From Gammaproteobacteria bacterium (GTDB taxonomy: Bacteria > Pseudomonadota > Gammaproteobacteria > Pseudomonadales > Azotimanducaceae), in NCBI GenBank assembly GCA_026706665.1, contig JAPOYI010000146.1, forward strand, positions 1-55,050: a DNA stretch of 55,050 nucleotides, read 5' to 3'. Numbering within the stretch: position 1 is the first letter of the stretch; each line of letters starts with the position of its first letter. Of this stretch, positions 50,478-55,050 are shown piece after piece. Below the pieces are notes generated by a model that was given only the letters and a program-made list of their open reading frames with translations, did not search any database and had not been told where the DNA came from. Position numbers and translations under genes: made by a program.

Positions 50478-51797
50478 GTGCCAAGACCCTTGATGATTGC
50501 TGCCGCCTGTCTTGTTGCCACGTTCTGTGGCACGGGCGCCGCCCAACCGTCTTCAGTCGAACCTCGACACACTTTGGAGACTGCGATGACCACAAGTCGC
50601 GAGCTACCTCACGGAAGCCCGGAAGACGTCGGCATGTCTACCGAACGACTGAAAGAAATCGATGATCTTGTTCAGGAGTACATTGACGACGGTCGCATCC
50701 AGGGCACCGTGATTGGCGTCACCCGACGCAACAAGGTGGTCTATCTGGAGGCCCGCGGTGTCATTGATGATACGACCCAGAGGCCCATGCGGAAGGACGT
50801 GATGTTCCACATGGCCTCCTCGACCAAGCCGGTGCTCGGCGTGGCCGCCATGATGATGATCGAGGAAGGCCTGATCAGTCCGGAAGACCCGGTCGAAAAG
50901 TACATTCCCGAGTTCAAGGGTATCCAGGTGGCCGTTGCCAGGGAATCTGCTGGCAAGGACATCGTCAAGTCCAAGGACAAGTCCAGGAACAAGTCAGAAA
51001 CGCAAAAGGTCCCCGACCATCAGCTTGTGGATGCAAACCGGTCCCTGACCATTCACGACCTGTTGACCCACACGGCCGGTCTCTATACAGGCGGGATCGG
51101 GACAATGGTCTCGAAATTGGAGAGGCCCGGAGAGTCGGACACGCTCGCTTCCTGGATCCCCAGGGTGGCCGCAGGTCCGCTGGACTTCCAGCCCGGGTCC
51201 CGCTGGGCTTACAGCGGCACCGTCGGTCTCGATGTCGTGGCGCGGATCGTCGAGATCGCGTCGGGCACACCGTTCAACGAGTTCGTTCAGACGCGCATCT
51301 TCGACCCGCTGGACATGAGGGACACGCACTGGAACGTGCCGGAAGACAAACTGGACCGGATGCCGGTTTTCAGCAATGACAAGGAACCCTGGATCAAGTC
51401 CGCCGACTATTTCTCCGGTTCCATCGGCCTGGTCAGCACCGCCCGGGACTACATGCACTTCGAACAGATGCTGGTGAACGAGGGAACCTTGTTCGGCCAT
51501 CGGCTCCTCAAGCCCGAATCGGTCGCCATGATGTCGACCAACCAGGTGGGGAACCTGTTCAACGAAACGGAAAAGGGAGGATCCGGTCGCGGGTTCGGGT
51601 ATACGGTCGGAATTACCGTGGATCCGGAAGAAACCAAGGATGGTCGAACGGCTGGCGCATTTGGCTGGATGGGGGCTGCGGGTACCGTGTCCTGGACGGC
51701 GCCGGAGGAAGAACTGACGGTCGTATACATGGTTCAGGGGCCGACAGACCTGCCCTGGAAGATTGCTGAACTGGTGAGAGAAGCGATTGTCGAGTGA
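50478..51797 (+). CDS. Exported serine hydrolase, beta-lactamase-like
   Basis: A 439-aa protein with a GTG start at 50478 (ACAGGAGAA 6 bp upstream) and a Sec signal (LMIAAACLVATFCGTGAAA-like, about 5-22). The SxxK box is SSTK (114-117), HTAGLYTGG lies near 198, the second-motif Tyr is in RWAYSGTVGL (Tyr245), and GAFGWMGAAGTVSW is the last box. This fits the Beta-lactamase (PF00144) esterase/peptidase group. A Lys/Ser-rich insertion (KSKDKSRNKSETQK, about 164-178) is unusual. A long N-terminal extension in frame is shadow sequence. Confidence 0.87.
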   Translation: MPRPLMIAAACLVATFCGTGAAQPSSVEPRHTLETAMTTSRELPHGSPEDVGMSTERLKEIDDLVQEYIDDGRIQGTVIGVTRRNKVVYLEARGVIDDTTQRPMRKDVMFHMASSTKPVLGVAAMMMIEEGLISPEDPVEKYIPEFKGIQVAVARESAGKDIVKSKDKSRNKSETQKVPDHQLVDANRSLTIHDLLTHTAGLYTGGIGTMVSKLERPGESDTLASWIPRVAAGPLDFQPGSRWAYSGTVGLDVVARIVEIASGTPFNEFVQTRIFDPLDMRDTHWNVPEDKLDRMPVFSNDKEPWIKSADYFSGSIGLVSTARDYMHFEQMLVNEGTLFGHRLLKPESVAMMSTNQVGNLFNETEKGGSGRGFGYTVGITVDPEETKDGRTAGAFGWMGAAGTVSWTAPEEELTVVYMVQGPTDLPWKIAELVREAIVE

Positions 51798-51846
51798 TCT
51801 GGCAAAGACCCCTTGATCCATCCCTTAACGCAATGGAGGCCGAGTC

Positions 51847-52551
51847 GTGTGGTGCAGATTAACGTCGCGAATTTCGGATGAGAACATCGATGCCCTGCTT
51901 GGACGCGCGGGCGTACTTGTTTCCGCGTCTGACAACCAAGAGTCCGTGCATTGGGACGGCAAGGACTTCTTTGTCAGCAAACTGCCAGAAGACAACAACT
52001 TCGACCTGTTGAGACTGTTCCACTTGGAAATATGGCCGGAGATCTCCGACCTTGTAGCTTTCGATGTCCCTGTCATTGATCACGCCAGCCTGTTGATAAA
52101 GGGTGCCGGCGCTGCCGGGACGGCGTTGCACCAGGATCGCGCCTATTGGATCGGAAGGGACCCGTCACCGACGATCTTCTCGGTGTGGATCGCGCTTGAA
52201 GACATGTCGGAAGAAAGGGGCGGCCTGATGCTGTCGCGCGAAAACCAGGTCGGCGTCGGTGAGATGTCGTCATTCAATACGGGATCAATCCTGGAACACG
52301 AGGAGGGCGCGGCCCTGGCGGGGGAGTTTCCGATCACGATTCCCGATCGAATTGCGTCTCGACTGGCGGAGTCCATGGGGCTCGTCGAACTGGCAAAAGG
52401 GGAAGCTGTCGCGTTCGATAGCTTCGAACCACATATGTCAGGCCCCAACACTACCCCTACCCCCCGACTCGCGATGAAAATCGCCTATGCCGAGGGAAAG
52501 AAGAAGACTCGATACCTGACCCGGACAGATACGTTGGAGCGTAGTTCGTAA
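51847..52551 (+). CDS. Phytanoyl-CoA dioxygenase (PhyH) family protein
   Basis: A 234-aa Fe(II)/2-oxoglutarate-dependent oxygenase with GTG start at 51847 (GGAGG 8 bp upstream). The iron-binding facial triad is HQD (His95, Asp97) in GTALHQDRAYW and His196 in FEPHMSG, with Arg207 (PTPRLAM) for 2-oxoglutarate. FSVWIALEDMSEERGGLML is the typical core strand after the first motif. It would hydroxylate an unknown lipid, terpenoid or small acid. It lies between a serine hydrolase and a DUF3089 hydrolase on the same strand. Confidence 0.8.
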   Translation: MWCRLTSRISDENIDALLGRAGVLVSASDNQESVHWDGKDFFVSKLPEDNNFDLLRLFHLEIWPEISDLVAFDVPVIDHASLLIKGAGAAGTALHQDRAYWIGRDPSPTIFSVWIALEDMSEERGGLMLSRENQVGVGEMSSFNTGSILEHEEGAALAGEFPITIPDRIASRLAESMGLVELAKGEAVAFDSFEPHMSGPNTTPTPRLAMKIAYAEGKKKTRYLTRTDTLERSS

Positions 52552-52555
52552 GCAC

Positions 52556-53728
52556 GTGAGAAAACTGCTGAAGATTGCGCTTTGGGGGCTTGGCACCCTC
52601 GTCGTCTTACTCCTTGCGCTGGTGTTGCTGGGTCCAGGCGTCTACGGATGGATGGTGGCGCCCAAGCACCGCTTCGGCGACAAGCCATTGCCGGACGCGC
52701 CTGACTATACGTTGCGGGAGCATTGGGCGGCCTGGCCCGACGATGCAAGCCACGCGGAACATCGACCCGACGGCATACCGCCCACACCGCAAGAGACACG
52801 GCTGGCGGACGCGTTCTTTCTGCACCCCACGACCTATGGCGGTAAGGAACACTGGGTGCAGCCGATGGACGACGAAGACGCGAGACGCGGCACCGACGTG
52901 GGCTCGATTGCGCGGCAAGCCTCCACATTCAACGGATGCTGCCGGGTCTACGCGCCACGCTTCCGACAGTCGAACATCATGGGTTACCAGCAGGAAGAGA
53001 TTGACCGGATCATGGACGTTGGCTACCAGGACGTGCGTGCGGCGTTCCGGCACTTCATCGCGGAAATCGATCCCGACAGCCCCATCGTCCTGGGGAGCCA
53101 CAGCCAAGGGACGTTTCAGATGGTCCGGCTGATCATGGAGGAAATCGACGGCACGCCGCTGATGGAACGACTGGTCGCCGCCTATGCCATCGGCCACCAA
53201 TTGCCCGGCGCCCTGATCAAGGACGGGTTTCAGGACATCAAAGTCTGCGGTTCGCCCACGCAAACCGGCTGCCTCATCTCCTGGGATGCGCACGAGGGGG
53301 ACAGGACGCCGTCTCCCTGGAGCAGCCGCGACGACCAGAAGAACTGGAACGGCACGGATTACTCCGGCTTCCCCCCGAGTCAGAACATCTGTGTCAACCC
53401 GATCACATGGACAACCGACAGCCGCCCGAGCGACAAGGCGGATCACCTGGGAGCGCTTGAGATGTGGACCAAAGCCGCCCCACTCCATGCATCGCTGGGC
53501 GAGTTGGTTGCCGGCACGGTATCGGTCTATTGCGAGCAAGGCGAGCGGTCCAACTGGTTGTTTGTAAACGCGGACCGCGATCCCAAACTGAAAACCGAAG
53601 GATGGTGGTCACTGTTCGTGCGAAACCTGCACGGTTCCGACTACGACCTCTTCTGGGCGAACATTCGGCAAAACGCCGAAGACCGTACCCGGGCTTTCAT
53701 CGAGGCGCGCGAGGACCTGTCGAACTGA
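52556..53728 (+). CDS. DUF3089 family alpha/beta hydrolase
   Basis: A 390-aa protein with GTG start 4 bp after the dioxygenase stop. An N-terminal membrane anchor (ALWGLGTLVVLLLALVLLGPG) precedes the DUF3089 domain: ADAFFLHPTTYGG, CCRVYAPRFRQ and the nucleophile elbow VLGSHSQGTFQM (Ser183). Late residues NRD/HGSDYDLFWANIRQNA carry the family's acid/His. Members are predicted lipases or esterases. Together with the PhyH gene it may process a lipid-like compound at the inner membrane. Confidence 0.85.
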   Translation: MRKLLKIALWGLGTLVVLLLALVLLGPGVYGWMVAPKHRFGDKPLPDAPDYTLREHWAAWPDDASHAEHRPDGIPPTPQETRLADAFFLHPTTYGGKEHWVQPMDDEDARRGTDVGSIARQASTFNGCCRVYAPRFRQSNIMGYQQEEIDRIMDVGYQDVRAAFRHFIAEIDPDSPIVLGSHSQGTFQMVRLIMEEIDGTPLMERLVAAYAIGHQLPGALIKDGFQDIKVCGSPTQTGCLISWDAHEGDRTPSPWSSRDDQKNWNGTDYSGFPPSQNICVNPITWTTDSRPSDKADHLGALEMWTKAAPLHASLGELVAGTVSVYCEQGERSNWLFVNADRDPKLKTEGWWSLFVRNLHGSDYDLFWANIRQNAEDRTRAFIEAREDLSN

Positions 53729-53800
53729 ACGCCAACATTGCCGCGTCTCCCGCTGTGCCAAAATCCTGGGACTTCCAGGGAATTTGATGAGTCAGATGCC

Positions 53801-54787
53801 ATGAACCCGATACAACCGCGAGAAGACCAGTTCATCGGCGCCCTCCTCGGCTGCGCCGTCGGCGATGCCCTCGGCGCGCCGCTTGAGGGAAGGTCGCGCG
53901 AGGAAATCGCGAAGATCACTGATCTCATGGCCGGGTTCCACCCGTTTCGATCCTATTCAGCCGGGCAGTTCACGGACGATACCCAGCAGACGGTTGCGAT
54001 CGCGCAGAGCATGGTGGATGCGGGCCGCGTCGATGGCGCCGCGATCGCCCGCGAGTTTGCGAAGCTATGGGAATCCGGCGAGATCGTCGGCCAGGGTCCC
54101 GTCGCGGACCGCGCCGTCAAGCGCCTGATCGCTGGCGTGCCCTGGCATGAAGCCGCGGAAACGGATGATCTTCCGCTGAACGGTTCGGCGATGCGGGTCA
54201 GTCCCGTCGGTCTCTGGAACTTCGACCGGACCGATCAGCTTGCCGCCGACGCCACGATTTCAAGTATCGTCACCCACCAGCATCCGCTGGCTATCGCCGG
54301 GGCGATCGCGATCGCGACGGCCGTCGCGATCACATGCACGTCGAGCGAGATCGACGCAAACAGCTTTCTGCGGCTGACCAGCGAGTCCGTCGCCGGGCAC
54401 GGCGAGGAGTTCGCGTCGCACATTCTCGCGTTACGCGACTGGCTGGCACTCGACGAGACCGCCGCGCTCGAAGCCATGGTCGCGGCCGGCGGGGAGGAGT
54501 CGCCGTGGGCAAAGCGCAGGAAAGGCTTCGGCATCCCCGCGACCGTCGAACCTACCGTCCTCACTTCCCTGTACGCCTTTCTCAAATGTCCGGACGACTA
54601 TCCCGCGGCAGTGGAGTGTTCGATTCGGGTGGGCGGCGACGTCGATACGACGGCGGCGATTACGGGGGCAATCTCGGGCGCGCACAACGGCGTCGACGCC
54701 ATCCCCGGCCACCTGGTCGCGAGCGTCAAGGACAGCGCGGCGATACGGGATCTGGGGGCGCGGTTGTTTGCGGCAAAGTTCGCGTAG
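53801..54787 (+). CDS. ADP-ribosylglycohydrolase family protein (DraG-like)
   Basis: A 328-aa all-helical enzyme of the ADP-ribosylglycohydrolase family. GALLGCAVGDALGAPLEG (about 13-30) and the metal motif TDDT (58-61) mark the N-terminus, and RVGGDVDTTAAITGAISGA the second metal site. DraG-like enzymes remove ADP-ribose from arginine in nitrogenase regulation, but many homologues act elsewhere; no DraT or nif genes are in the window. The ATG at 53801 is chosen because the fold begins at once; earlier in-frame codons run through the intergenic gap. Confidence 0.88.
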   Translation: MNPIQPREDQFIGALLGCAVGDALGAPLEGRSREEIAKITDLMAGFHPFRSYSAGQFTDDTQQTVAIAQSMVDAGRVDGAAIAREFAKLWESGEIVGQGPVADRAVKRLIAGVPWHEAAETDDLPLNGSAMRVSPVGLWNFDRTDQLAADATISSIVTHQHPLAIAGAIAIATAVAITCTSSEIDANSFLRLTSESVAGHGEEFASHILALRDWLALDETAALEAMVAAGGEESPWAKRRKGFGIPATVEPTVLTSLYAFLKCPDDYPAAVECSIRVGGDVDTTAAITGAISGAHNGVDAIPGHLVASVKDSAAIRDLGARLFAAKFA

Positions 54788-54996
54788 CACGTCCAATTCG
54801 GACCCGCAGCCTGGGGAAGCTCCGATCAGCCTTGGACGTAGAGTGTTCCGGTCGTGGAGCCGCCGAGTCGCCTTGTAGCCTCGTCAACCGGAGCCGGGAA
54901 CCGCCTTACGCTAGCCTGAACTTCCAGAGTCGATCCGAGCTAACCTATTGATTTTTGGAGAGATCACGGATTTCTACCGGGTCGTTACTGGGTACA
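54788..54996. other. Intergenic tail without recognised genes
   Basis: About 210 bp after the ADP-ribosylglycohydrolase stop. The sequence becomes AT-richer towards 54940-55000. No terminator hairpin, RNA gene or protein fragment was recognised. Confidence 0.4.
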
Positions 54997-55050
54997 CTAT
55001 TGTAGACGCACGCCGAGCAGCCGGAAGGCTTCGCGCTGCAGTTCGGTGGG
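54997..55050 (-). CDS. C-terminal end of a gene running off the window
   Basis: A minus-strand frame ending at 54997-54999 reads PTELQREAFRLLGVRLQ. The 'P..LQREAF..LGV' ending resembles tails of some IS transposases, but 17 residues are too few to name a family. The rest lies beyond the right border. Confidence 0.3.
   Translation of the reverse strand, partial: PTELQREAFRLLGVRLQ

Overview
The window is a GC-rich (about 63% by eye), densely packed chromosomal segment from a Gram-negative bacterium. Lipoproteins, Tat and Sec signals, a DsbD-type periplasmic reductase, Opp-type ABC permeases, periplasmic binding proteins and a TIGR03619-type LLM oxidoreductase fit an uncultured, probably marine, proteobacterium, most likely a gammaproteobacterium. 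That placement is inference. No rRNA, tRNA or CRISPR array was recognised.

Left part (1-12.6 kb). Positions 1-701 hold minus-strand debris of a type I restriction locus: the N-terminus of an HsdM, the C-terminus of a DUF5615-like protein and an HsdR-like N-terminal scrap. An aldo/keto reductase follows, then a minus-strand run of a serine hydrolase, an M32 carboxypeptidase and two tandem DUF6491 periplasmic proteins. Divergent from this run are a double-domain CaiB/BaiF CoA-transferase, a GNAT acetyltransferase, a cation-efflux gene with its middle deleted, a response regulator/histidine kinase pair and an unusual MerR-headed protein.

Middle part (12.6-27.3 kb). A DsbD protein fused to a C-terminal TlpA thioredoxin lies next to a CRTAC1-type FG-GAP lipoprotein and a second TlpA-like protein. 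A minus-strand catabolic run then carries an LLM monooxygenase, an acyl-CoA carboxyltransferase subunit, an unknown 210-aa protein, two SDRs, a hydratase of the FAH fold and a 2-hydroxyacid dehydrogenase. A Tat-exported sulfite dehydrogenase with a small cytochrome c follows.

Transporter expansion (27.3-47 kb). One OppB/OppC permease pair with a small membrane protein is accompanied by five full-length paralogous binding proteins (about 645-690 aa), one frameshifted truncated copy and the last codons of a seventh copy. Three of the copies share a TTGACG-18 bp-CATCAT element placed 7 bp before the start codon, suggesting leaderless transcripts. The array is interrupted by a HigBA toxin-antitoxin module that has replaced most of one binding-protein gene, by an AlbA_2/ATPase-like regulator next to a perfect AT-rich inverted repeat, by a DUF1640-like coiled-coil protein with seven identical 21-bp repeats, and by several unknown small proteins. 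No ATPase subunit for the transporter lies in the window.

Right part (47.2-55 kb). A lower-GC pair of unknown genes, one with a LOTUS/OST-HTH-like domain, sits beside a 26-bp perfect palindrome. Next are a truncated DruA-like (DUF4338) gene, a secreted HNH-type nuclease, a serine beta-lactamase-like hydrolase, a phytanoyl-CoA dioxygenase-like protein, a DUF3089 hydrolase, an ADP-ribosylglycohydrolase and the edge of another gene.
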